DNA of 64,000 bases, from positions 1-64,000 of the forward strand of contig JAFBJZ010000855.1 of the NCBI GenBank assembly GCA_016785225.1, given 5' to 3'. The DNA comes from Psettodes erumei. Taxonomy: Eukaryota; Chordata; Actinopteri; Pleuronectiformes; Psettodidae. Under the pieces are notes generated by a model. The model was not told where the DNA came from, searched no databases, and saw only the letters and a program-made list of their open reading frames with translations. This document shows, piece by piece, positions 12,915 through 25,866 of the stretch. Position 1 is the first letter of the stretch, and every line of letters starts with the position of its first letter. The translations under genes were made by a program, and so were the position numbers.

Positions 12915-12962
12915 CTAATGGAGTAAATAATTATAAAGCTAGCCTGTGATAAATCTGATTAG
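12915..12962. promoter_or_regulatory. Possible conserved non-coding element (TAAT-rich)
   Basis: A dense set of homeodomain-type cores (two ctaatgg, ataattataaagc, gattag) immediately before a TC microsatellite. Judged only from composition and motif density; conservation cannot be tested here. Confidence 0.18.
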
Positions 12963-12963
12963 T

Positions 12964-12990
12964 TTCTCTCTCTCTCTCTGTCTCTCTCTG
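12964..12990. repeat. (TC)n microsatellite
   Basis: CT dinucleotide repeat with one G interruption. Confidence 0.9.
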
Positions 12991-15900
12991 AAGTGGAGGC
13001 TGAGGGTGTATAGGTCTGTTTTTGCTATAAATATAAAAACTGCAGCTTAATGCTAATCCATAGACTTTTCCAGAGAATCAGAATCAGTGCAATGTCACAA
13101 TGAGCGAAACCGATACCCTTGTTTGCAATTCAGAGTGGCATGTTTTCAGAATGCACAGGACCTTGAAAAAATAGTTCAGGGTTAAAAATTTTTTAAAAAG
13201 AAATCATTACAAGAGTAAAGAACTCTCTTTACAAGAATTATCATCCAGCTCTCAGTTGGACACAGCCTTTAAGCATCTCTAGCACCTCACTGTTTCTGTG
13301 TCGGGGTCCGCAGCTATACTTTTATGATTCACTCACTCTTTCATTATACACATTTCCAACAGCAACAGGAAGGCAGCTGTTTAACACAAAAAATGGGACT
13401 TGTTAGCAAACACATGGAATATTAAGCAGCTAAAGAGTTACATTGTCTCCCTACATTATTGTTTTCTGGGGTCAAAAAATGTCCTGTCATCTAAGTCAAA
13501 GGTATATGTTGAAATCTCTAAGCTTTTCAGTCAAAAAGAAAATTCAGCTGCCTTTGTATCAGTATTCATTATATTGATTTAGATGACCATTTGGTGTGTG
13601 AGGCTCATATAATGACAGCATGTACAATCCATCCATTCATACTTAAAAGGCAAAGATAATACACTGAAAATGAATTTAGTGTGGAGCAAAACAGTGGCAT
13701 TCAGCTTTTCAGTTATTTCTTACCCGTGAGCACTGTTTGAAATCAATGTGAAAGAGGAAGAGACAGAAAAATAAACCACCTCTCCTGGAGAACCTGTTTC
13801 TACAGCACCATTGGGTCTAAAAGAATTCTTTTTATGGTGTTATCACTTGCTACTATTCAGCACAGAATTTGTGTCAGGTGTTCATCTTTTCTTCTTCACT
13901 GTGAAAGACTATGGGTATAATCATGTCATCATGTCATATTATCAAATTGTTAAATTGCTGTTAAGAGGTGTGTTTCCTAATATGACAAATCCCAATCAAC
14001 ACACAGTACAGAAATACTATATAGATATCCCACTATGGAAATTTTGTCAAGGCAACATGATCATGTATTTATCCCCTGAAACTTCCATCCTTCTCACGGA
14101 CCTCTTGCTGTCAGACATTTGAGCGCTGCATCAATTTGTCACCATCGTTTACAGTTGCATCAAACATAGTAAACCTTTTCTTACGCTGCCGAACAGGATT
14201 GTGGGGGTGTGGGTACGGTGGGGGATTGGTGAAGTTGAGGGAGTACAGGTATTGAACTGCCTCTGGGGGGCTCAGAAAGAGATGCGAGTCATCAGCCTCC
14301 GCTCAGTGGCCAAGCTGCCTGCAGTCAGACCTGGATCACTTTTCCTCCACCAGCAGGATGTTAAGAGTCAGAACCCTGAGAGGTCTGCAAAGTGAGTTCT
14401 AAGGGGAGGGGTTTCAGTGCAGTTTTACAGTGCCTGGTATGAGGTAAAATGTGGCACATTATTCAGCATTATTACCATCTGGATTTGTCTGGTTGGGTTT
14501 GAATGACTCTTGAAATCTTTGCTGTTGTCAGTAACGGATCAGCAGTTTTACCTGTCATTATGCAGGGGGAATAGGATTATGATAATCCACTCCTTGGTCT
14601 AATGCAGATCTCAAATGTGATTAAGTGAGTTTAAGTCTTTGTGTTTTCATATGGCATGTTTTCATCCTTTTGTTGAGCGACACGTTTTAAAGAAAAGTAC
14701 ACACATATTAACGATGAGTAACATAGACAACAAAGCATTATCACAATTTAGCATCAATATGAAAAGTAAAAGTGCTTAAAATAGGCATTGCAAATTTACA
14801 TAGCAGATTAGTCCTCAAAAAGACTTGTGTGAGCTGCATGCATGTGTTTAACCAAAAAAAATATCCTGTCAGTCTAAATCCTCATGAATCCGACTGGAAA
14901 AGTTTATAGCCAGTTAGCTCATATCTCAGGTCAGTTACATTCATCAGCTGACGGTAATAATCTCTGAAGGTGCACTGTTTTAACATTCAAATAAATTTGG
15001 GTTTTGTTACATAGGTTCCTTGCTACTTATTCCAGTGCCTGGACCATAGGCACTTGTACTCCACATACATTATCAGTTGACAATGGTTCAGATGATGAAC
15101 ATATTTTTTGGGTGACTCCTGTGTATGTTGGCATATATTTTTGGCTTCAGTAACAGTTGATCAAATATCTATGCCATGCCTTTTTTTGGAGCAATGTCAG
15201 TCCGGGACTTAACATGTAAGTTGAGCTGTCACTTTCTGTGCTGACAAACTTTTTCCTCAAATGGAACTCTCTTGCATTTTCTGATTTTATTTAAAATTAT
15301 AGCATACGGTGTGTTTAGCTAACTCTACCAACCCTACTGGTCTATTTTCGGAAGGGGGAATTTCTGCTTTTTGGATTGGTTTGTCAGTTTTAGTTTGTGT
15401 GATAACTACATTACATTTATGGAGCAAAGCCTTTACTGAAAGCTGTTGCTTATTTGGAATGACAGAGATAAGATCTTGCATGCATAGGACAGAGAATAAA
15501 TAGTCCAACTAGTATAACTGCACTGTAAAGTGTTACCCACTCCTGTTGTAACAAGGACCAAGGAGAAAGGTGTATGTATATATTCAATTTAAAAGCATTC
15601 TGACACATCATTATACAATCAGAAAAAAGGTAGCTGTAAAAGTCATGTATCTTCCTTCCCTCATATTGTAGCTGAAGATATCTTCATTTAGGGCCCTACA
15701 GAAGGAGTGCACACACTCCACTTACTAACCACTTTCTCATGAAAGCACCAAACTGCACGGATCGACTCTACTTAGAGGAGTCAAGTGGAGTCTATATTTC
15801 AAAGGGGGAACTGCGTTGTAGCTAAGGCAATTACAAACAAGCTCTCTCCCCCTGAAGATCTGCCAGTGAGTTACACCTCTGTCAGCAGTTTTCTTCAGGG

Positions 15901-16078
15901 CCACTGTTGAGGCAATGCAACACTTTACAGTCTGATTTACCTTATTATGGTAATGACCGAAGTTTTTCTACCTGCCTCCGGGGAAGGAGACGAAAAACAA
16001 AAAAACACGCTTGCCAAGTATTTATCCTGTGTAATCAAGGAGGCATCACTTGAAAGGATCAGAGGTGTGTATGTGAGT
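12991..16078. other. Intergenic or intronic DNA, no gene seen
   Basis: AT-rich, no tandem repeats of note. The frame at 13811-14122 (103 codons) is open on the + strand but has neither a recognisable domain nor coding-like third positions. The frames at 15287-15508 and 15309-15503 lie on opposite strands over the same bases and are equally unconvincing. A GT-rich stretch at 14200-14240 is unexplained. Confidence 0.6.
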
Positions 16079-16084
16079 GCGTGC

Positions 16085-16115
<31 letters not shown>

Positions 16116-16116
16116 C
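16079..16116. repeat. (GT)n microsatellite with GTGC variants
   Basis: Starts with gtgc/gtgcgt steps and becomes pure GT. The alternating purine-pyrimidine run is Z-DNA-prone. Confidence 0.95.
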
Positions 16117-19100
16117 AAATGGAGTCTTCAAAGAGCAGATAGAGACTGGGGAAAGGAAAGGCACTGCAGTTTAACATTCACTGCCCACAAGCAGTGGAAT
16201 TAAGTGAAACAGTAGGAAGGGATTATTAATTCACTGTGGTGGATTGCCAGTGTTTATCTCTTATTAGTGTGGTTTGACCATACAGCACATCTGTGGCTAA
16301 GGGTTTGCTTGTTTGGCACTCTGAACGCATAAGATTTGCTAAGACCCTCACCTGCGCATATACAGTCAGTGTGAGATGGATGTTAATTGGCAGTGGTGGA
16401 AAATTTAGTCTATTTAGTTTATTTTTTTTATTTATTTATTTTTCCATTTTCTGACAATTTAAACTAATTGTACAATCGGCAGATTACTCAATAATGAAAA
16501 TAAATTTGATAGCTCTTTAGAAGCAGCGGAAGACAATAGGGGGTTTGTCAGACAGGCACATGATGAACCATTGCTTGCATAATGACATTGACTGGCCTCA
16601 GTAGCCGCTGGATATGAATATCCTTTACTCGATATTTTTCCAGGAAAATCAACAGAGGTTAAAAGGTCAACACAGTATTATTCCACCACATACGCACGCA
16701 TGCACACACATACACAGCCCACGCATTTACAGATTATAAATTGTTTGTAGTCAGCTCTTATACTGTACTCCAATTATTTTGAAAAACATGGACATGAATC
16801 AATGCTAACAAAACAACAGAAAGTAAAAAAAAATAAAAATCCAATGAAAATGAATCATAATACACTATTGACAGCAGGTGGTTGTATCCGCCTGTATAAA
16901 GTCAGTGATAAAAGAGCAATATTTCCCAATAATACTGCTGAAATGCTGAAAGAAAGTAAAAAATGCAATGGCTACCTCTCTCAGTCTGATGACTTCCTGT
17001 TGGGAAATGTGTGGCTTCTCAGACAGTTCTGTAATGTGATCCACTGAGAAGAGAGACATTTGCTCTGACACCGCTGGAATTTTCTGATTACTAATTCATG
17101 GGCATAGATCAGGCGACGCATCTGTTGAGTGTGTGGGTGTGCATTTTTGAGTGTACATAACATGCCTGACTGCCTGCATGTGCACACACGCATGTGTTTG
17201 AGTTATTTGTCTATTTAACAGTTGACTGTTTGCAGCGCTGTTATCAATTCATAACTTGGATAAACAGCAACTGGCAGAAAGAAGGGACAAGCCATTCCAC
17301 TCTTTCCCCAAGTTCCTGTACTCCGCTTTTCAACTTCAGCATGCTTTTTTCACCCAAACACACTGAAACTGACCAATGTGTTTGTTGTTGTCACTCCAAA
17401 AATGCTCATGAAATTGAGGAATAGTCTGGCAATTCAACAATGCTCTTGTCACATTTGCCTATTGATAAGGGTTCACAACAAATTATAGGCAGGGTAACAT
17501 AAAAGCCAGCATACAAAAAATAGGGAGACTACAGTGAACAGAGTTTTCTTCTAAGTTTGTTCTTTAAATCCTGGTAAATCAAATGTGTATTTTAACCATG
17601 TGAATAGGTAGAAAGATAAAGTCGACAGAGCTTCAACTAAACCCACAGAGAAGCTTATTGGAAGCTTATTGGAATCATTGATCATTTCGAGGTACCCTAA
17701 TTGCTGTGGATAATAAAGAATTGATTGAGGCAGTCAAGAGGGAAAATGCACAAACTGCACGACAGCACTCTCTATGCGTGTGCCAAAGTACACTGAATTT
17801 TTTTTTTCTGCTTTTCTATGGTGAACTTAACAAATGTTGATATTGGACAACTCTGGAAAAAAACACTGGGTTTTGTGCAGTGACAATCTTTTTGGATGTT
17901 TGCTGTTTTTATCTGTGCATTATGTTCAGGCAATGTACCAAAGTAACAAAGTACCTGGGAAAGGTTAAGGAAAGACAGTGGTCATGATACATTACAAGGT
18001 AATAATCACAAGATGTTTATATGTTAGCATGGCCCTTCGAGTGTGTAATGGATTGTCAGTTTGCAGGATCAGTTCTAGGGGATCCCAAAGAGGAACATCT
18101 TGTTTCTGCTTTGCTGAGCCATGCTCCAATGTCACCACCTTCCACCCTGCTTGTCTATGACAGAAAAGTTTCCCATCTCTGCCAAAGCTGCACCAGATCT
18201 TAAGACTTTCCTCTGTTGATGTGAATACAGTTTGTGCTAATCATTGCAACGTTATTTGCCTTTCCTTGTGTTTAGTGATGGATATGGGACTGTAGTGTCT
18301 GGTCATCTGCAAAGTCTAGATAACCAGATTGTCTTTAAGGCTCCTGTGTGCGTCTGTCTTTGTGAGCCAGTCTTCTATCAGCTCCCTAAATGCATATTTT
18401 AGATTATTAATTATAGATTGTAGATTAATTTTATATTTTAAAATAATTATAATGAATGGATTAAGAAAGAAAAAGAAAAAAGAGAGAACCATGGTGTATC
18501 AAGAGTTCTTTTTGTGTCCAGGCTGGACAGATGACAGCACCCTGAGGTCCTCCCGTAGAACAATTAGCAGCCCAAATTTACTGTACAATGTACCATGTGG
18601 AGGCCTTATGAATATTTCATAGCATAGAAGAGAGAGGCTGCATGATGTAGAGCACTGAGGGTCACTGAGAGTGAGACTGGAGGGGAGAGAGTCCACCATG
18701 TAGAGGAGCATTGCTCAGTAGAGATACTGAGGTAAGGAGGTGGAATAAAGGGAATGTATACTCATAAATGCAATCCCCTGGCTGCATGATGCTTTGTAAA
18801 TATAACTTAGAACATGAGCTTTTATTTAGACACCATGACCTTGAGGGTCTATCAACACTTGTGGATCGTTCACATATGTTCACATATGTTCACATGTACA
18901 CTACGATGTATGTTGTATGTATGTTATAATAATATGTTGTGATACACTCTCGTTGAACATGTTTTTTGAGCAAATATATTATCATTTTCTTCCTCTCATA
19001 CGTTTCATTTTCGAACAATTTTAGCAATCTTACAAATTATTTAATACAATTGATAAGTCTATACTTAAATGAATACATGGCTGAGGTAGGAACCAGTGCA

Positions 19101-19457
19101 AAGCCATATTTAGGAGCTAAACTTAGCTGAGATTACTCAACATTTCTTAGTCTCCTATTCTAGATTGTGATGATATTTCAGATCATCACTAATGTATACA
19201 TCATCACATGTAGATGTCTATTTGTCTTTTGTCTATTTACTTTGCCATATATAACATTGTGAGTGAGAAAGAGAAATATATACTCACTGATCTCCCACTA
19301 ACAACCAAGCTGCATGTGTGTTTGCACGCACAAAAACACACACAACCTTTCAGTGGAATGCAGTTACTATATTATTATCATCCACCATTGGTTTCAGGTC
19401 AGGGTCAAAACATGGACTCATTTAAAATGATTGAACAACTCACAACATTGAGCAAGA
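16117..19457. other. Intergenic or intronic DNA with minor tandem repeats
   Basis: No credible gene. Contains a two-copy 'gaagcttattg' duplication at 17650-17673 and an AT-rich T-tract at 16420-16445. The frame 18021-18203 follows an acceptor-like tttgcag at about 18060-18066 and is mildly coding-like, but no family was recognised and no donor is clear. Confidence 0.55.
18869..18896. repeat. 10-bp minisatellite, about 3 copies
   Basis: 'gttcacatat' is repeated almost three times in tandem. The last copy is altered to gttcacatg. Confidence 0.85.
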
Positions 19458-19645
19458 AATTCAAAGTGAAAACAAAACATTAATTCAAACATTGTATTCT
19501 AAAAACAGTTTCACAAACTGACACTCCAACACTCACCTAATGCTAAAGGTTACATATACAGTACCTAAACATAAACACTACTCTCACTGAGCCTCAGGCA
19601 CGACATGACTCATCTCTGAAATTCAGCCCACTCTCAACCTCCTGT
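19458..19645 (+). repeat. Diverged direct duplicate, copy 1
   Basis: This ~190-bp block aligns by eye with 20414-20610. Both carry, in order: a 'gtgaaaac/gtgaaaaa' start, 'acattaat', an 'acaaactgacactcc' type block, 'ctcacc', a 'gagcctcaggcacgac / gagcctctggcaccac' block, then 'atgactcatctct' and a final 'cccactctcaacc' type block. Spacing is similar with small indels. It could be an old interspersed repeat present twice, or two ends of a decayed element. Confidence 0.75.
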
Positions 19646-20413
19646 TCCATGTCTCTGGGCCAACAGTGTCTTACATTAATTACCAAGACTGTGGTGGCAC
19701 TGCCACAGTTTCATAAAACATTTTCACTCATCGTTTCCTATACTGTACATTGATTGATTTGTGGCAGGCTGTCACAATATCAGCATTGACTGCCACATAT
19801 TGATTTTCTATTTTTTTTACTATTTGAAGTGGGTCAAATCTTATTTTTTTGTAGATCTGTGCATAGGCATTTAGTTGCTCAGCCCCTCCTTGCCTCACCA
19901 ACTTGGGTTGGATTGGTTGTTATGTGTTAGAAACAATTTGTAGCAATGGAACTGTAGATATTGTCCAGTTGGAGCATCTTTAACATGGGGTTATTTTAGA
20001 ATACATTTGAAAAGCCCCCCCGAGCCTTTGTCTGCTACAGCCACAAACATAATTATTATTGTGGGAAAACACTGGCCAGTGTCTGTGTGTGTGAGATGCA
20101 AAAAGGCAGAAAAATACAGTTTGCCCATGGTATCTTTCACACAACCTCAATGCCATGTTTGTTTGACAGGAACCGTCACATCCCTCCCCCTTAGCTGCCT
20201 ATTAACGTTAATTAATGTGCCACAGCACTTTACCTGCTAGCAGCGATATACTCATCTAATACATTGTAAACACAATTAAGCAACACAATTCAATCAAGCA
20301 TGAGGGGCTGTTCACCACAACATGACAGACTCCTGTAGTGAAGTGAGATCAAAACACATGAAGTGTACAAAAAAGTGAAAAACATAGGCTGACCAGGAGA
20401 TATACAGAACATG

Positions 20414-20610
20414 AAATCCATAGTGAAAAAACACATTAATAGACATATTTCAAAGACATTTCAAAAACATTTCCACAAATTGACACTCCCACGCTCACCA
20501 ATGCAAAATTTTCACACAAACCTGAGAACTACTGCACAAACAACGTGCACGCAGAGCCTCTGGCACCACATGACTCATCTCTCAACTTCAACCCACTTTC
20601 AACCACCAGG
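20414..20610 (+). repeat. Diverged direct duplicate, copy 2
   Basis: Second copy of the block at 19458-19645, same strand, about 950 bp downstream. The sequence between and outside the copies does not appear homologous, so the duplicated part has definable edges. Confidence 0.75.
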
Positions 20611-21021
20611 GAAACATTACAACCACTTTAACTGAATGGTTCCATGTACATGCCACTTAGTTACTGGTCATTAGCATATTATTGAGGTCTGGCTCTGTCA
20701 TCACACCTTATAGCTGCCAAAGCAAGTATGTGACATGAGGTATTGAAAGTAAATTTAATGGAAAAAACCTTTGTTACTGCCTTCTTTAGAAGACAAGACA
20801 ACCCTATTGGCATGACAACAAGATTTATCAACAAAACTGTTTACAAGCATTTTATTATCTGCCAATGCTATAGTTAAGGCTTGTTATGGTTATGGCACCA
20901 AAAGTACTCTGTTAGAGCAAAATCATGGTTTAGGTAGAATGACTATTAAGGTTGCCACTGGTAAGAACCTCTGTCACCATGGTCTCCCTTATCCAACCAC
21001 TCTGGCTTCCTCCACATGCAG

Positions 21022-21212
21022 ACTGTGACAACCTCACACCAGCTCTTCCTTTGCTCCTGATGGACAACAGTTCCAGGACCGACAGCATTGAGATGGCTCT
21101 CTGGTCGATTTTCCAGGCAGGGCAGTCTCTGAGGAAAAAGGAGATCCACAACCAGATGAACAAATTACAGAAGAGGATCCAGAGCGTGTTCATGCGTAAA
21201 GAACAAATCCTG
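21022..21212 (+). CDS. Candidate internal coding exon, family unknown
   Basis: Open + frame with codon-like third positions (many G/C-ending codons) in AT-rich surroundings. The left border follows a pyrimidine-leaning 'tccacatgcag' acceptor-like site at 21011-21021. The right border is ctg|gtgaga, a reasonable splice donor at 21213. The encoded segment includes TDSIEMALWSIFQAGQSL and then a strongly charged, helix-like stretch with KKEIHNQMNKLQKRI and FMRKEQIL, suggesting a coiled-coil or amphipathic helix. The opposite strand is also open here but encodes an uninformative Cys/Leu-rich peptide. No partner exon is obvious within several kb. I do not recognise the family; it may also be a decayed exon or chance. 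The acceptor choice is uncertain (another AG lies at about 21041-21042). Confidence 0.4.
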
Positions 21213-21769
21213 GTGAGAAGCTGTTTCAAGTTGTGACATGGATAGGCCTGTGGCACACATCTGAAATGCAAAGCGCCTCAGAGATTAAGAGATTGTCCTC
21301 ATGAGGCACAGGAAGATCCCTGTTATGATTAAGTCTCAATACCTAGAACAGTTCCATTGTCCTCACTGATTGTCCTCCAAGGCACAAGTGACTACAAGAT
21401 AAATCAATTTGCCCTCATTGGGAACCTTCAACTCTCTGTGCCCCCTCAACTACCTCCATCAGACTCTCACCACGACATCTCTTTCACATGATTCATTGAG
21501 ATCCTTACCTTATAGGGCAGAGGAGGTTAAAAACAAAAGATGCATAGTGTGTCCCCTTGATAGAGTCATCTTGATAAAGTAGCTTTACCTTGGTTTAACC
21601 CGTTTTCTCCCCTCAGGCCTTATGCTACTGGTAAGGATCTGACAATGTGACAATCCAGCGCAGCCATCCCTGCCAATATGGAGACAGCAGAGGTTTAGTG
21701 CAGGGAGAGGAAAATGATGAAAATATTTTCAGAGGCAGCGATGCAAGGCCACTTGAATTAGGGTGCTAA
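21213..21769. other. Presumed intron or intergenic DNA
   Basis: Nothing gene-like follows the candidate exon. There are no terminal stop plus polyadenylation signal and no repeats. Confidence 0.55.
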
Positions 21770-21910
21770 TGTAGCGTTGCCCATAAGTGCAAAATGGCAT
21801 TGAGGCAGCGCGTGCTGCCAGCGGCGTAGCCATTAGGGCTCATTTTCCACTCTTAATGGCACAGGCACCTTGTTTAATAAGCATGGATTACAGGTCATAA
21901 AGGGCAATGG
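21770..21910. promoter_or_regulatory. Possible conserved non-coding element
   Basis: A moderately GC block without repeats, with many CAT/ATG and TTAAT cores: gccattagggctc, cactcttaatggcac, ttgtttaataagc, ggattacagg. The last resembles a bicoid-type GGATTA site. The appearance fits a regulatory element; alignment to other fish is needed. Confidence 0.25.
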
Positions 21911-21939
21911 AGCACAGAGAGCCACACAGGCTAAGGGAA

Positions 21940-22085
21940 GGATAAAAGGAGGGAGGGGAGAGGTAGGAGAGACCCGAGGAGCAAAGGGAGATAAAATGGT
22001 GGAGGAACCAAGGAGAACAGAAAGATAAATGACAGAAGGAGGAGAAATGACAACAAGGGAAAAGGCGAAGAAGAGAGAGGCTAAG
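21940..22085 (+). repeat. Purine-rich tract (~145 bp)
   Basis: Almost entirely A and G on the + strand (gggaggggagagg, ggaggagaaatg, gaagaagagagagg) with few pyrimidines. The long minus-strand frame 21833-22114 arises because CT-rich DNA has few stops. Triplex (H-DNA) potential is possible where mirror symmetry occurs. Confidence 0.7.
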
Positions 22086-22114
22086 ACACCTGGGCTTTTA
22101 GTGATCAGCACCAC

Positions 22115-25009
22115 GTATCATCAGGAAACTTCGAGGTAATGCCGCAGTCACAGAAATTTTCTTATGGGTCAGAAAACTTCAGTGGCTACTAATTGTCAAT
22201 AAGCTGGAGGTCAGTTGTTTTCAGCGGTTTTCCACATATATGGATCAAATCTTTTAAGGTGGAAACACAACCAAACCAAAACTTTATGTGTCCAATTTTC
22301 ATGCAAAAGTTAGAAAATTTCAGACATTTAATATAAATCCTGACAGTTTGGACATTATCAGATTTTCCCCGTCCCCACTGTTGACAGAGTTATAAGTACA
22401 TTTCATTTCATGCAGTAAAGCTTGAAATTCCTGCAGATCTTCATCTAAAGCTCAAAGAGCCAGAACTTCTTGTCTTTCAAATTCTTCAGATTAAATGCGA
22501 TGAAAGTGAGACGTTCCTGAAACCATCCTGCTGCAGGAGACCTTGATCTATTGTCTTGCGTCCAGAGACTTCTGAAAGTTTCTGAAATGTATGTTTTTAG
22601 CTACTGTCACTGGTTTTCATTTTAGAGTAATCAATACTATAATTGATACTATAATAAGTGAATATATGTATATTATATGCATATGATGTATATCTTACCT
22701 CACAATCATGTGTGGTATAATGCTGCTGAAAGTTTCTACTAAGACATTTTCTAGTGAGAAGCCACATGCTCTCTTTTGATTCTATCCAAATAGAATATGA
22801 ATACCATTATTTTTTAATAAAAGAGCAAAGAGCGGACGCTGTATAAATATCTGTATTGTCTGGTAACTGCTCCCTCAGTTCTCTTCTCAGTGTGTGTCAA
22901 ACTTTTGATTGCATGTTCTAGCTTTAAACTAGTCCATAGTGCCTATTTTGAATGTAGCAAATCATTAATTTTGCCTGACGGTACTTCTCTATATTCTGAG
23001 CAAGCTATTCAGTCAACAAAAAAAAGATAGAACTGAATATACTCCTCTAGGTATTATCTTAGAAATAAGGAAAATTTGACTGTGTTATCCCCAAATTGTG
23101 TCCCACTGCTGTTCTTTGGGAAAATAGAGTGTAAATTATTTTGTGAAGTTTCCCACATTTCCCCACCGGCTGATGATTATGCTGTGCTGAGGAATTCAGA
23201 GAGGATCACTGATGCTGTGGATGGAAATCTAAGACATGTCTCTAACTCCCATACTTTTCACATTCTCTTTTTCTCTCCAAGGCACTGATTTATTTATTTT
23301 TTTTAAAAGGCAATTTTGCACAGGGAAATTTGTTGTTGTTTTGCTGTGTTTGGGGCAGGTGAAAGCAAAAATGAATTCAACCAATGACAACACTAACCAT
23401 CGCACACAGGTGACAGATGCAACCCTTAAACTGGATGGAAGCTGAATCCAAATCTGTGATCGCACACAGGCTTGATCACATGGACAGTCACACACAAACA
23501 CACACATGCATACAGGCTCGTTTTTCAACCTTCAGGCTCTGTGCCAATTAGCCCACACCAGAGGATATTCATTTCATCCGTGGCACAGTGGGAAATCACA
23601 GACACCACGATTATTCACTCGTCATGCCTTAATGTTAACCCCACGCTGGGATCATTAAGGATTCATCATGTTATTCAGGGCGTAGACAGACTTTACAACC
23701 TGTTGATGAACTTGAAATCCAATAACTGCTGTTATCATGGTACTCTGCTGGGTCTAGTCAAACAGTGATGGATTAGATGTGTTGGTGGAGTAAATACTGA
23801 GGTGAGGGACTTTGAGTACGTTATCGAGGTTACGACAGGTTTGTCTCGAAGTGGAGCTCAGTTTTGCATGTAATTAATTTTACGGCTTTAGCTCAGTAAC
23901 TCATTTGGGTTGTGATTATCGCATCCACAACATTTACGCATTACATCTAATAATCAAATTTCAATTTCACATCTGGCAGCCTTTCAGTCAAATACAGACA
24001 CATCTGCACAGACATTCATGCGCACAGCTGCACTCCCATCTATTACATCTCATCGGCTTTTAGAAGATTATGAACAAAGCGCACAGCACAGACTCATCAG
24101 ACTAATAGACAAACACAGAAAGCCTAGGATAGTGTCAGAATGGATCCTTCACCAGCTGATTTACTGATTAAAATGTGTCACCCCACAACAACAGCTGTGG
24201 TTAGGACACTGAGTGCTTTATGTGGTACTATTCAGCAGCAAATTTAGCCCAATGCAAATTTGTTTAAGAATTCCGCTTTATTATTGAGAGCATATCCTGA
24301 CACCCTCAGGGTAATTTACATTTAAAGTTGCTTTAATCCCCACCATGTACAAACGAGGACAAAACAGAAAAGACTGGGGCTCTTCACAGCAAAGCAAAAT
24401 GGGAACTCTTCAAGACAAGTACATTAATTAGACGTCAACTTTAGATTCAATATGACAATTAGAGTAATATGAATCAGTATGCAAGAAGATGAAAAGGTGG
24501 GTGTCTGTTTATGACAGAATTTTGCTTTATTGCAAATTCTCATCTTGGTTACGACTCCACTTCAGAGATTATTTCATGGAGGTAGTAGGCGTTCACACCT
24601 CTCTACTCCCTCCATAGGAAAATGCCATGGCTACTCTTGAGAAAGATGGGAAAAGTGCTTGATATAATATTAAAGTTTGTTTGCTTGAACTTGTTTTATT
24701 TTAATCATGTAATTTCAAAAGTTTGTCTGAAAGAAACAATACTATTCTGAAATTGAATCATTATTAAACAGAAATGAATACAAACAGCAAATTAAGTCAT
24801 TAAGTTATTTCTCAGTTCTTTGGCTTCACAAGTTATATGACTAGTTTTTTTATTAGAGAGGCTGTACTTAAACACAACAAGGTTATAAACTAACATAAGC
24901 ATGGTAATGTGATCACAGTGACAATACTAACATTCTGCACTTTACAATGTTTACCATCAAGCTCTGCTCCTGCCTAGCTGGCAGTCTCTCTTTCCTCCTC
25001 CCTTTCTTT
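22115..25009. other. Intergenic or intronic DNA, no gene seen
   Basis: AT-rich without a coding signal. 23540-23690 is repeat-poor with TTAATG and GATTATTCA-like cores and could be conserved non-coding DNA. The 'cgcacacagg' string occurs twice, at 23400 and 23460, 60 bp apart. Opposing frames at 23229-23528 and 23236-23445 overlap and are not credible. Confidence 0.55.
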
Positions 25010-25425
25010 TCTGTTTGTGTTTGATTGCAGGGTTTGCAGAGTCAGGAGTGCAGGAGTTTGGTCACTAGCTGCCTGTCATTGTGCTCACCAAGCTCAGGCA
25101 TAACTACCTGGTTCTTTCATCGACGCTCTGCCAGATCGTAGACCCCCGATCTCCTCTGCCTCCAGTTCCTGACCCAACTCCTGCCATCGCTCCCTCCTGC
25201 CTAGTCACCCAACTCATCTGACCTTGTTCGGGAACCCAGAGTCACCTCTTGACTGCACTCTCTCCTGACCTCCCTCTGCTGGATCCTCAGAACCCCTGCC
25301 CAAATCTTGACTGAGATCGCTCCTTCTCAACAAAACTCTCCTTGCAAGTTACCTTCGCCTAAACAAATTACCTTGTCCAGCCAACCTCCTTGCTGTGCCT
25401 TTTGGGTCCCCAACCAGTTGTAACA
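25010..25425 (+). mobile_element. LTR-like fragment, Gypsy-type (solo LTR or remnant)
   Basis: A C-rich, pyrimidine-biased block unlike its neighbours, full of CTGAC/CTGCC steps. It ends in 'tgtgccttttgggtccc' followed by 'gttgtaaca'. Fish Gypsy-type LTRs commonly end in a TTTGGGTCC motif followed shortly by a terminal ACA, which is what this resembles. The left end is not clear and I see no target duplication, primer-binding site or gag/pol, so at most this is a solo or broken LTR. Identification is from memory of the family style. Confidence 0.45.
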
Positions 25426-25768
25426 ACCACATTCAATAATTAGCATTAATTTAGCATGTTATTATACTGTATTAGGCTGTTTGTGTCCAAACTGCACAAT
25501 GCCAATGCAGCACCATATAGTGTCAAGGAACCTATAAACCGAGTGATTTGAGCTAAACTTGATATTATCATCATCACAGCACATAATATACACAGTACTA
25601 TAGTTTATTGATCCACAACATTCTGCAGCTGGCTGTGGAGAGTCAGCCGTAACTGTCAATCTTAATGGTTTCTGTAAGGGAGAGGAAATGTTGTGGTATG
25701 TGTGTGCGCAAATGGATATCAGTCTAGTATAGGAGTATAGAACCAACAAGCATGTTGCAAGACTCACA

Positions 25769-25785
25769 TACACACACACACACAA
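25769..25785. repeat. Short (CA)n microsatellite
   Basis: Eight CA units. Confidence 0.85.
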
Positions 25786-25866
25786 AAACAATGCAAGCCA
25801 CAGCATGTTGAAGAGGGCAACTAATATCATTTGTTTAGCATATTGCTGTTGTGTCTGAAATACCTG

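Noticed and set aside
18021..18203. Exon-like frame after tttgcag
   Set aside because: No donor, weak codon bias, and a second overlapping + frame is open as well.
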